This document shows, piece after piece, positions 9,718 to 17,491 of a DNA stretch of 64,000 nucleotides. Both the position numbers and the translations under genes were made by a program. Each line of letters opens with the position of its first letter. Position 1 is the first letter of the stretch. The notes under the pieces are model-generated. The model did not search any database, was not told the origin of the DNA, and worked only from the letters and a program-made list of their open reading frames with translations. Origin of the DNA: Larkinella humicola. GTDB lineage: Bacteria; Bacteroidota; Bacteroidia; Cytophagales; Spirosomataceae. The DNA is taken from NCBI RefSeq assembly GCF_008727875.1, contig NZ_VTWS01000001.1:496001-560000 (forward strand), in the 5' to 3' direction.

Positions 9718-9748
9718 CAAAGGTAGCAGGTTACGGAGGATTCTCCAA
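9718..9748 (-). promoter_or_regulatory. Promoter of the B12 uptake operon
   Basis: On the minus strand TTG (9748-9746), 20 bp, TACCTTTG (9725-9718). This fits the Bacteroidota sigma consensus exactly and places the start of transcription at the first base of the riboswitch fold, independent of the upstream HTH gene. Confidence 0.65.
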
Positions 9749-9752
9749 TTAT

Positions 9753-10157
9753 TTATGACGGCGCGTACTCCCGAAAGGTGCCGTCGGTGTAGAAAACCAG
9801 AATTCGTTCTATGATTTTTTCGTCTTTATTTTTCGCTACAGGCGATTGTGACGGGGCTATATAAGGCGGTTTTTCGTCTACAATTTCGGGTTGCGGGCTG
9901 GGCTTGCGCGAAATGGCTGGAATTTCGACCGGACGAGGATTTACATTTGTTACGGGTTGATCTTCTTCCAATATCCAATCGTAACCCAGCTCAGGAAACC
10001 GGCGGATGATCTTTTGAATGATATCGAAGCTGGGGCGGTTGCGTCCCGAGAGGATGTGGGAGATGCTCGACCGTTGAACCCCGATCTCATCGGCGAAATA
10101 AGAAGGGGTTAAGTTCTTGTCCTTCAGTACCTGTTTAATTTTGTCATTTACATTCAT
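9753..10157 (-). CDS. XRE/Cro-type helix-turn-helix transcription regulator
   Basis: 134 residues. Residues 5-62 form a lambda-repressor-like HTH whose recognition helix region contains VQRSSISHILSGRNRPS. The rest is Pro-rich and unstructured, ending in a short beta segment (ILVFYTDGTFREYAP). No sensor domain is visible. The gene is followed 33 bp later by the B12 operon promoter. Upstream lies an array of TGTAAA hexamers that overlaps its own promoter and start codon, suggesting autoregulation (inference). Target genes are unknown; this is an HTH family with many small cytoplasmic members in Cytophagales. Confidence 0.85.
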   Translation of the reverse strand: MNVNDKIKQVLKDKNLTPSYFADEIGVQRSSISHILSGRNRPSFDIIQKIIRRFPELGYDWILEEDQPVTNVNPRPVEIPAISRKPSPQPEIVDEKPPYIAPSQSPVAKNKDEKIIERILVFYTDGTFREYAPS

Positions 10158-10173
10158 AGCGGCATGTTTTTTA

Positions 10174-10203
10174 CAAAAGTAAATAATTTACAATCTAAAA
10201 CAA
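10174..10203 (-). promoter_or_regulatory. Promoter of the HTH regulator gene
   Basis: On the minus strand TTG (10203-10201), 19 bp, TACTTTTG (10181-10174), an excellent match to the phylum consensus. The predicted transcription start is about 10 nt before the ATG. Two TTTACA hexamers overlap this promoter. Confidence 0.65.
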
Positions 10204-10267
10204 GTCAAATGTAAATCAGTATTTGTTAATAATGTAAACTGTACAAATGTTAATTGTGTACAAATAG

Positions 10268-10302
10268 AAAAAGCCAACGTTACTAATGTAAAATTGGCTT
10301 TT
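10268..10302 (-). terminator. Intrinsic terminator of dapD
   Basis: AAAAGCCAA pairs with TTGGCTTTT; on the minus strand the stem is followed by a T-run. One TGTAAA site lies in its loop. Confidence 0.65.
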
Positions 10303-10349
10303 GTGAATTGTAAATAGAGAATATTGTTCGTTTAAAAATGTATGGTGTA

Positions 10350-11168
10350 TTAAACCGTTACATTGTTCGTGCGCAGCGCGTCGTTGAGGGACGTTTTCAA
10401 ATCCGTCGATTCCTTACGCAGACCGATGATCAGCGCACAGGGTACCTGGTACAGGCCGGCTGCAAATTCTTTAGCAATGGTACCCGGAATGACGACGGAA
10501 TTGTCGGGTACATAGCCCCGGTGTTCGACTGGTGATGAGCCGGTGACGTCGATAATTTTGGAGCTGCCGGTGATGATGACACCGGCTCCAAGAACGGCTC
10601 TTTTGCCAATGTGTGCGCCTTCCACGACAATGCAGCGGGAGCCGATGAAGGCGCCGTCTTCTACGATAACGGGTGACGCCTGGGGCGGTTCCAGCACCCC
10701 GCCGATGCCTACTCCCCCACTCAGGTGAACGTCTTTTCCGATCTGCGCACAACTGCCCACGGTAGCCCAGGTATCGACCATGGTCCGTTCATCGACATAA
10801 GCACCGACATTGACATACGACGGCATTAGAATCGCACCTGGAGCAATGTAGGAACCATAGCGGGCAACGGCTGGTGGAACGACCCGGACACCACGACTTT
10901 TGTAGTCGGTCTTCAGCGGAATTTTATCGTGAAATTCAAAAATGCCGACTTCATCCGTCTTCATCGTTTGGGAAACAAAATACAGTAAGATCGCTTTTTT
11001 GATCCATTCGTTCACGATCCACTTCCCTCCTTCGCCACCTGGTTCGGCTACGCGCAAGCGACCGCCATCGAGTTCGGCAATCACCTTTTTAATGGTTTCC
11101 AAGGTTACTGAATCGGTCAGCAAAGAACGGTCAGACCAACAATCTTCAATTACTTTTGTGTACTCCAT
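10350..11168 (-). CDS. dapD: Tetrahydrodipicolinate N-succinyltransferase
   Basis: Transfers a succinyl group from succinyl-CoA to 2,3,4,5-tetrahydropyridine-2,6-dicarboxylate in the succinylase branch of lysine and meso-diaminopimelate synthesis. At 272 residues it matches the family's usual length. An N-terminal helical domain is followed by a left-handed beta-helix of hexapeptide repeats (from about residue 105: GAILMPSYVNVGAYVDE, then DGAFIGSRCIVVEGA). The hallmark RGVRVVPPAVARYG stretch sits near 92. It stands alone here, followed by a terminator, with no other dap genes nearby. Confidence 0.96.
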   Translation of the reverse strand: MEYTKVIEDCWSDRSLLTDSVTLETIKKVIAELDGGRLRVAEPGGEGGKWIVNEWIKKAILLYFVSQTMKTDEVGIFEFHDKIPLKTDYKSRGVRVVPPAVARYGSYIAPGAILMPSYVNVGAYVDERTMVDTWATVGSCAQIGKDVHLSGGVGIGGVLEPPQASPVIVEDGAFIGSRCIVVEGAHIGKRAVLGAGVIITGSSKIIDVTGSSPVEHRGYVPDNSVVIPGTIAKEFAAGLYQVPCALIIGLRKESTDLKTSLNDALRTNNVTV

Positions 11169-11234
11169 AATTCAAAAAAATGTTTATAGAAAATATTCAT
11201 TTTGATTACTATAACTACTTGATTATTAGTACAC

Positions 11235-11795
11235 TTACAGAGTGCTTTCTGAAATCGTTCTTATCGATTTTTTACTATTTGGTCTTTGTTTTATTGTGGA
11301 CCAAGAACCGATAGAGATCGTGTTTTTGACAATAAATAAATGGGTGTCAAAAGTGGAAATCATTGGGTATGTACCTGACTGTATCGGTATGTTACTGTAT
11401 AAATATAATACAATTATATTATAGAAGTACTCTTTTAATATGGCGTGTTGGCGGTTTCCAGAAGAAATAATGAGAAGACCATCGTGAATCGATTTTTGGT
11501 TGTGGTGCTTCAAAAATATGCTGGTGAAGAGTTGGGCCAATTGCAACCAAGAATTAGTGCAACTGGCTGAAATTACTTCATGGATCTGCAGGCTAGGGTG
11601 AGTAATCTGATTGACTAACGGTTTGGTCATGCAGCGTTCACACGATTGTATTTTCAGGATTGGATGTGTCTGATACAGGCCGTGAGATCTTAGCAACCCG
11701 TACTGAATTGATTTACCGATGGGAAGGCGGGTACAAACGTCCGCCGTTATGGAAGGGTTAGGATTCAGCGAGGTATCGTTTTTTAGGGTAGTCAA
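11235..11795 (-). CDS. Doubtful hypothetical ORF in AT-rich region
   Basis: An open frame of 186 codons, too long to be readily expected by chance at this base composition, yet its protein resembles no family I know. It is rich in Ser, Thr, Ile, His and Asn with few acidic residues and no clear domain, signal peptide or membrane segment. The surrounding DNA is much more AT-rich than neighbouring genes. It may be a transferred or decaying gene, or simply non-coding. Confidence 0.25.
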   Translation of the reverse strand: MTTLKNDTSLNPNPSITADVCTRLPIGKSIQYGLLRSHGLYQTHPILKIQSCERCMTKPLVNQITHPSLQIHEVISASCTNSWLQLAQLFTSIFLKHHNQKSIHDGLLIISSGNRQHAILKEYFYNIIVLYLYSNIPIQSGTYPMISTFDTHLFIVKNTISIGSWSTIKQRPNSKKSIRTISESTL

Positions 11796-12201
11796 GTAGG
11801 CTAAAATCGAATTAAAGGAATAGGGCCGCTCCTATTTTAAGCTATTGAATGGATGATAACCTGGTAGAAACAGCTTATAAAAATAACCATTTTTAAGCAG
11901 GTTATAAATTATTTCGCTGAATATTCGATGTCCGTCTTAGCTGGGACAAGATAAAATAGGGTTAGGCAAACAATGTATAAATATGTTTAGTAAAAACAAA
12001 TGAAATATACTATTATAATTAGTAAAATACGAATATACGTTAGTAAATTGCTAATTACACTACTAATGTATATTAAGATTATTAGTATAATTACAGTATA
12101 ATACTAATTTAAATAGGTGCTTATTTTGTTAAACAATTCGTTTTGTCGCCCTTCAATGAACCGGTTGTAAACGGAATTTAAAGCCCCCTTTTAAACTTAC
12201 C
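11796..12201. other. AT-rich gene-free region upstream of gapA
   Basis: No gene seen on either strand. The base composition is sharply more AT-rich than the rest of the window. It contains the phased TTAGTA array near its right end. No DnaA box of the TTATCCACA type was noticed. Confidence 0.6.
11987..12107. promoter_or_regulatory. Phased TTAGTA/TACTAA array upstream of gapA
   Basis: TTAGTA starts at 11987, 12019, 12040 and 12082; the complement TACTAA starts at 12061 and 12102. From 12019 on, the spacings are 21, 21, 21 and 20 bp, with the first copy 32 bp further upstream, so all copies face the same side of the helix. The array ends 95 bp before the gapA promoter. It looks like a cooperative binding site for an unknown protein. 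Confidence 0.5.
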
Positions 12202-12231
12202 TTTACGTTTCAATTTGTAATACTATCTTTG
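12202..12231 (+). promoter_or_regulatory. Promoter of gapA
   Basis: TTTA, 18 bp, TATCTTTG, the latter fitting TAnnTTTG. The predicted start of transcription lies about 25 nt before the gapA ATG. Confidence 0.6.
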
Positions 12232-12250
12232 TACCGTTCTTGCTAACTAA

Positions 12251-13252
<1,002 letters not shown>

Positions 13253-13271
13253 TATAAAAAGATTTGGCACC

Positions 13272-13301
13272 AAAAAAGGCGGGTTATTAGCCCGCCTTTT
13301 T
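13272..13301. terminator. Bidirectional terminator between gapA and trmB
   Basis: AAAAAGGCGGG, loop TTATTAG, CCCGCCTTTTT. It has A and T runs on both sides, so it can stop transcription from both convergent genes. The trmB stop codon lies inside its loop. Confidence 0.85.
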
Positions 13302-13946
13302 GCATTTTAAGTATTTTATCGAAAATCCCTTTCGGGTAAAAATCTCTTCGTATTTGGTCTTGATGCCGAGGTGAAGGTTGTTCATTTCGGAGGTATACAA
13401 GTCGCGGGTCGAGACCAAATCATCAAAACCGTTCTGATTCAGGCTCTCGATACTGAAATCGAAAAAATCATCGTGGTCGGTTTTCAGGTGAAGCAAACCA
13501 CCTTCGATCAATATCTCCCGGTATAACTTCAAAAACCGGGCATCCGTCGAGCGATTTTTCAATTGGCTCACCCGGGGTTGCGGATCCGGAAACGTAATCC
13601 AGATCTCGTTTACCTCATCTTTTGCAAAAAAGTCCTGAATCCGGTAAATATCCGTCCGCAAAAAAGCGACGTTGGTTAATCCGGTTTCCAGTGCCACCAG
13701 ACTCCCCTGCGCGATCCGGTCGCCTTTCCGGTCAATGCCGATAAAATTCAGGTTCGGGTAATGCCGGGCCAGCCCAATCGTGTATTCTCCTCTCCCACAG
13801 CCGATTTCAATTACAATCGGATTGTCATTCCGAAAATACCATTCCCGCCAATGCCCCTTGATGGTGTCAAATAACTCTTTTCCCGGCTCCAGAACATTCT
13901 CACTGACTCTATTATGCTCAAAACGGGAAAGCTTCTTTCTACTCAC
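13287..13946 (-). CDS. trmB: tRNA (guanine-N7)-methyltransferase
   Basis: Forms m7G46 in the variable loop of tRNAs using S-adenosylmethionine. Motif I, VIEIGCGRGEYTIGLAR, and the family signature FPDPQPR are visible. I place the start at a GTG that gives VSRKKLSRFEHN, the usual TrmB N-terminus, for 219 residues; an upstream ATG would add 19 atypical residues. This GTG overlaps the folC stop codon as GTGA, strong evidence for translational coupling. The 3' end runs into the shared terminator with gapA. Confidence 0.93.
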   Translation of the reverse strand: MSRKKLSRFEHNRVSENVLEPGKELFDTIKGHWREWYFRNDNPIVIEIGCGRGEYTIGLARHYPNLNFIGIDRKGDRIAQGSLVALETGLTNVAFLRTDIYRIQDFFAKDEVNEIWITFPDPQPRVSQLKNRSTDARFLKLYREILIEGGLLHLKTDHDDFFDFSIESLNQNGFDDLVSTRDLYTSEMNNLHLGIKTKYEEIFTRKGFSIKYLKCKKAG

Positions 13947-15235
13947 GCGTCCAATTGGTTTAATTCTGCAACAACATACGTGCTTCCGGTCACCAGAATA
14001 CAATCCGCCGGTTGAGCACGACTTTTAGCGGCTTCCAGCGCCTGATTCACATCCGGGAATACATCACCCGCATATCCCTCCGCCCGAAACGCTTCTGCCA
14101 GCACCTCCGCATCCAGCGCCCGGGGAATGTGGGGCTGACAAAAATAGTACCTCGCTCCTTTCGGAAACAACCGGATCACCTTCGAAAGATCCTTGTCTCT
14201 TACGAAACCAACCACCAGATGCAGTTGTCGATACGAAACCGTTTCCAACGACTCCAACACGTTCAGAATACCAGGTTCATTGTGGGCCGTATCACAAATC
14301 ACGGTGGGATTTTGTTGTAAAATTTGCCAACGGCCTTTCAAACCGGTCAGCTCAACGACTTTCGCAAAACCATTCTGAACCGCCGGTTGAGAAAGTTCGA
14401 ACTCGTTTTGCAACACGTCAAGGGTCGCCAGAACACCCGCGGTATTTTTCAGTTGGTAAGTCCCCAGTAAACCCACCGTCAGTCCAGCGATAAACCCCTT
14501 CTGATCCGTTACCGATAACAGCCGCCCCTTTTCCCGGACCCCAAAATCAGTTACTGCATAAACGTCAGAAGCGAATACGAGGGGACTTTGACACGCCTTC
14601 GCCCGATCGGCAAAAACCGCCTGCGTTTCAGGATCGCGTTCGCTGACGACCACCGGAACACCGGGTTTGATGATTCCGGCTTTTTCAATGGCAATCTTTT
14701 GAAGTGTATCGCCCAGAATATCGCTGTGATCCCAGCCAATGTTGGTAATGAGCGACACCAGCGGGGTAATGATGTTGGTAGAATCCAGACGTCCCCCCAA
14801 CCCTACCTCGATTACGGCCAAATCGACGTTCTGACGCGCGAAGTAGTCGAAAGCCATACCAACAGTCACTTCAAAGAAAGAAGGCTTTAAATCCTCGATA
14901 AACGCCTTGTGGGTTTCCACGAAGTCTGCCACCTCCGCATCGGGCATGGGGAAACCATCGATGCGAATCCGCTCGGTAAAGGATTTCAGATGGGGAGAAG
15001 TGTATAAACCGGTTTTATAGCCCGCCGATTGCAGCACAGCGGCCAGCAAGTGCGACGAACTGCCTTTACCGTTCGTGCCGCCAACGTGAATGGTTCTGAA
15101 TTTTTCCTGAGGATTTCCCAGGTATTCGCAGAGTTTAACAATGTTATCCAGACCCGGTTTAAGGGCCTTCGCTCCGATCCGGTGAAAAACCGGCAACTGC
15201 GCATACAAATAATCAATCGCTTCCGAATACGTCAT
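13943..15235 (-). CDS. folC: Folylpolyglutamate synthase / dihydrofolate synthase
   Basis: Mur-ligase-family enzyme that adds glutamate to dihydropteroate or to folates with ATP, in the cytoplasm. The P-loop GTNGKGS is at residues 53-59, followed by the central domain with YTSPHLKSFTERIRIDG and LGGRLDSTN. 430 residues, standard length. It begins 6 bp after the stop of the TonB-like gene and overlaps trmB by four bases, so tonB-folC-trmB form one leftward operon. The tonB-folC order recurs in Bacteroidota (general knowledge). Confidence 0.95.
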   Translation of the reverse strand: MTYSEAIDYLYAQLPVFHRIGAKALKPGLDNIVKLCEYLGNPQEKFRTIHVGGTNGKGSSSHLLAAVLQSAGYKTGLYTSPHLKSFTERIRIDGFPMPDAEVADFVETHKAFIEDLKPSFFEVTVGMAFDYFARQNVDLAVIEVGLGGRLDSTNIITPLVSLITNIGWDHSDILGDTLQKIAIEKAGIIKPGVPVVVSERDPETQAVFADRAKACQSPLVFASDVYAVTDFGVREKGRLLSVTDQKGFIAGLTVGLLGTYQLKNTAGVLATLDVLQNEFELSQPAVQNGFAKVVELTGLKGRWQILQQNPTVICDTAHNEPGILNVLESLETVSYRQLHLVVGFVRDKDLSKVIRLFPKGARYYFCQPHIPRALDAEVLAEAFRAEGYAGDVFPDVNQALEAAKSRAQPADCILVTGSTYVVAELNQLDA

Positions 15236-15241
15236 TCGGTA

Positions 15242-16177
15242 CTAGTTTGAGCGGATGTTAATGGTGTAAGTACCCGTAGAGATCGGCGGAGCGGCCGACG
15301 CTTTCTGCACCAGTTGCAATTTGTACACCTGTTGTTTGTAAAACTCCGTTACCGTGGGACTTACCCGGGTTTCCTTAACCCGCACAAAAGTAACATCACC
15401 TTTGTCATCCACCTTGATTTCGAAAACGATTTTTCCGCTTTCTCCGGAATTATCCTGGGCGATGCGGTTCGTAGCCAAACGCCAGCCCGCAATGTTCAGC
15501 GAAACGCCGGACCCCGTCCCACCCGGTGTACCGTAGAATTGCTTGGCGTTGATATTCCCATCCGGATTGCCTTTGTCGCCGACACCCGACGCATCGTCAC
15601 CGTTGTTGTTTCCTCCTGTTCCGGATGCTTTGCCTACCGTTCCATTCGACCCGCCGGAAGAACCTTTTTTATACAACGCATTGGCATCCACCTTTTTCGG
15701 CTCGGCAACCGGTTCGGCCTTGGGTGGTGCGGGTGTCGGTTTGGGCGTGGTCGCTTCTACTTTTTTGGGTTCAGCTTTTTCCGGAACTGTAACCGGGCTT
15801 TCAATCTTGCTGGCGATATCCGGTTTTTCCGTAACGACTTTGCTCGGTTTGGCATCCACGATCTTGGGAACAGGCGAAACCGGTGTTTTCTCTACCCGCG
15901 AGGTGGTCGTCACTTTCGGGTTCGGTTTGTCCTCCTCCTTTTTAACGTCCTCCTTATTTTTGGAATCGTTGGCTTTGTTATACGTCTGAATGTTGCCACT
16001 GCCCACCAGATCAGTCCCAAAGTTCACCTCCACGTATTCGATCGGCGGGGGATCCGGAACCGACTGCCACAACCGGATGTACAGCAGCAGGAAAAACAAG
16101 AGGGCACAGACGGCGAACGATCCGGCAAAAGCCGTTACCCGGTATTCATTCTCATTTTCCAGTACGACGCGACTCAT
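15242..16177 (-). CDS. Energy transducer TonB-like protein
   Basis: 311 residues: a short cytoplasmic N-terminus, one membrane helix at about 15-35, a long Pro/Lys/Glu-rich periplasmic linker (about 70-170), a Gly/Asn-rich segment, and a C-terminal TonB-type domain (about 220-308) with GKIVFEIKVDDKGDVTFVRV. It would carry proton-motive force from an ExbB/ExbD motor to an outer-membrane partner, but no exbB or exbD lies beside it here. It is encoded next to an outer-membrane barrel and SPOR protein, so it may serve the envelope cluster rather than nutrient uptake (inference). Confidence 0.85.
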   Translation of the reverse strand: MSRVVLENENEYRVTAFAGSFAVCALLFFLLLYIRLWQSVPDPPPIEYVEVNFGTDLVGSGNIQTYNKANDSKNKEDVKKEEDKPNPKVTTTSRVEKTPVSPVPKIVDAKPSKVVTEKPDIASKIESPVTVPEKAEPKKVEATTPKPTPAPPKAEPVAEPKKVDANALYKKGSSGGSNGTVGKASGTGGNNNGDDASGVGDKGNPDGNINAKQFYGTPGGTGSGVSLNIAGWRLATNRIAQDNSGESGKIVFEIKVDDKGDVTFVRVKETRVSPTVTEFYKQQVYKLQLVQKASAAPPISTGTYTINIRSN

Positions 16178-16236
16178 GGATGGAGGTGTTTAGCCAATTA
16201 ACGGAACTACCGGTAGACTCTATTGTTCAACACCGG

Positions 16237-16244
16237 CAAAATTA
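16237..16244 (-). promoter_or_regulatory. Possible -7 box for the tonB-folC-trmB operon
   Basis: Minus-strand TAATTTTG fits TAnnTTTG about 60 bp before the TonB start. No good -33 element was found at the right spacing, so this is weak. Confidence 0.35.
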
Positions 16245-16276
16245 AAACGATTTCGTGAATTGTTCGGTTCACCTGA

Positions 16277-16309
16277 AGCAAAAAGGCAGCCTACGGCTGC
16301 CTTTTTGCT
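16277..16309 (-). terminator. Terminator after the HU/SPOR gene
   Basis: A perfect 15-bp stem, AGCAAAAAGGCAGCC with its complement, and a three-base loop. A/T runs flank the GC core on both sides. It separates the HU/SPOR gene from the TonB operon. Confidence 0.75.
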
Positions 16310-16319
16310 AGTTGCACTG

Positions 16320-16361
16320 GTTGTGGTTTACCGTTTCTGGTTATAAACGATAGACCACAAC
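16320..16361. repeat. 17-bp imperfect inverted repeat
   Basis: GTTGTGGTTTACCGTTT and AAACGATAGACCACAAC pair with two mismatches around an eight-base loop. It lies between the stop of the HU/SPOR gene and the terminator. Confidence 0.5.
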
Positions 16362-16380
16362 CTGTGAACCCAAGTTCTGT

Positions 16381-17469
16381 TCACTCAATTTTGCAAACCC
16401 AGGCGCTCGCACCGGATAAACGGCTCACTTTGTCGAGCGAAGCCAACACTTCGGTTTTATCATTCGACCCCACGGCCGCTACTTTGATCAGTTCTTTCTT
16501 TTTCGAATGCGGCAGAATATACGCCGTTTCGAAACCCTCCCGACGCAGGCGACGCATCAGCCGCTTTGCATTCTGAACGCTGGCAAAACTGCCGGCAATA
16601 GCGAGGTAATAAGTTTCGGATTTCTTCGGTTCCAGCACCACAGGAGCAATCGATTCGGCAACCCCGGCTGGTGTGGCAGGTTCAACTAGCGGAGTCGGAA
16701 CCACCTCCGGACTCGAAACCGGGATAACAACGGGTTCGGCTTTCTCTGTCTCAACAGGTGCCGTTGGTGTTTCCGCAACGGTTACCGGAGCGTCATCCTC
16801 ATCGCTCACAAACAACTCGAAGGGGTTCAGACTACTCAGCACCTGAGAGGATGATTTTTTCACGGTCACAATACCGAGCGAACAGATCAACAAAACTGCA
16901 GCAGCCCACGCAAGGTATTGTCTGCGGTTTCTCGCTACAGGCATTTCCAGCTCTTTCGTTTCGGCCTGAACTTCTTCTGCTTCTACTGAAATCGGAGCTT
17001 CCGGAGCAAATTTAACCAGCGCAAGCGGTTTTTCTTCTTCCTCAATAGCTGTTACCATACGAGCAGCAATGGGCTGAAAACCGTAGGATTCGCCTTGAAA
17101 ATTATGCCGGATTTCGGGATCGAACTGGAGTTTACCCTCCTCATTTTCCGAGAACAAACCTACCCCTTCTATCGTAAAAATGCGTTCCCGATGCACTTCC
17201 TGCTTCAGATCATCCACAAACTGACGGATCGCCTGAAACACTTCATCGCGGGTTAATCCCTCATGAAGCATCATGTAGTTGATCAGCAGGCCATCATCCA
17301 GCTTCAAGGCTTCGTTGAACGCGATTTTCTTCCGGGGAGGCAAATAGGTTCCGCTGTTTTCCACAAACGTGGCCGGAATATAGTGCAGAATAAAACCGCC
17401 CAGTTCGGGAACGACGAGGCAATCGTACTGAAACAACAGTTTTTTAAGATACTCCGATACAGGTACCAT
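16381..17469 (-). CDS. HU-CCDC81 and SPOR domain protein
   Basis: 362 residues. Residues 1-130 carry two HU-like/CCDC81-type domains (opening VSEYLKKLLFQYDCLVVPELGGF), one membrane helix spans 185-203, a Pro/Glu/Val-rich periplasmic linker follows, and a C-terminal SPOR domain (about 285-360) contains YYLAIAGSFASVQNAKRLMRRL. SPOR domains bind denuded glycan strands of septal peptidoglycan, so this protein probably sits at the division site with its HU-like part in the cytoplasm. It starts 22 bp after the barrel gene's stop and is clearly co-transcribed with it. Confidence 0.88.
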   Translation of the reverse strand: MVPVSEYLKKLLFQYDCLVVPELGGFILHYIPATFVENSGTYLPPRKKIAFNEALKLDDGLLINYMMLHEGLTRDEVFQAIRQFVDDLKQEVHRERIFTIEGVGLFSENEEGKLQFDPEIRHNFQGESYGFQPIAARMVTAIEEEEKPLALVKFAPEAPISVEAEEVQAETKELEMPVARNRRQYLAWAAAVLLICSLGIVTVKKSSSQVLSSLNPFELFVSDEDDAPVTVAETPTAPVETEKAEPVVIPVSSPEVVPTPLVEPATPAGVAESIAPVVLEPKKSETYYLAIAGSFASVQNAKRLMRRLRREGFETAYILPHSKKKELIKVAAVGSNDKTEVLASLDKVSRLSGASAWVCKIE

Positions 17470-17491
17470 ACGCTTTTCGGTTAAGGCGGTG

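Larger units (their letters stand above)
10147..10314. promoter_or_regulatory. Phased array of TGTAAA/TTTACA hexamers (candidate operators)
   Basis: TTTACA starts at 10147, 10170 and 10187; its complement TGTAAA starts at 10210, 10233, 10287 and 10309; palindromic TGTACA starts at 10240 and 10257. Several gaps are exactly 23 bp, about two turns of the helix. Extended copies read near AATGTAAAT. The cluster covers the HTH gene's promoter and start codon and reaches back to the dapD terminator. Likely binding sites for the HTH protein; not proven. Confidence 0.5.

Noticed and set aside
11986-12200. Possible replication origin in the AT-rich region before gapA
   Set aside because: No DnaA boxes were noticed and no dnaA, dnaN or similar gene is near; the phased TTAGTA motif fits a regulatory site better.
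15314-16201. 295-codon plus-strand frame opposite the TonB-like gene
   Set aside because: Its Arg/Phe/Gly-rich composition is that of antisense to Pro/Lys-rich coding DNA; the minus-strand protein has a membrane helix and TonB domain.
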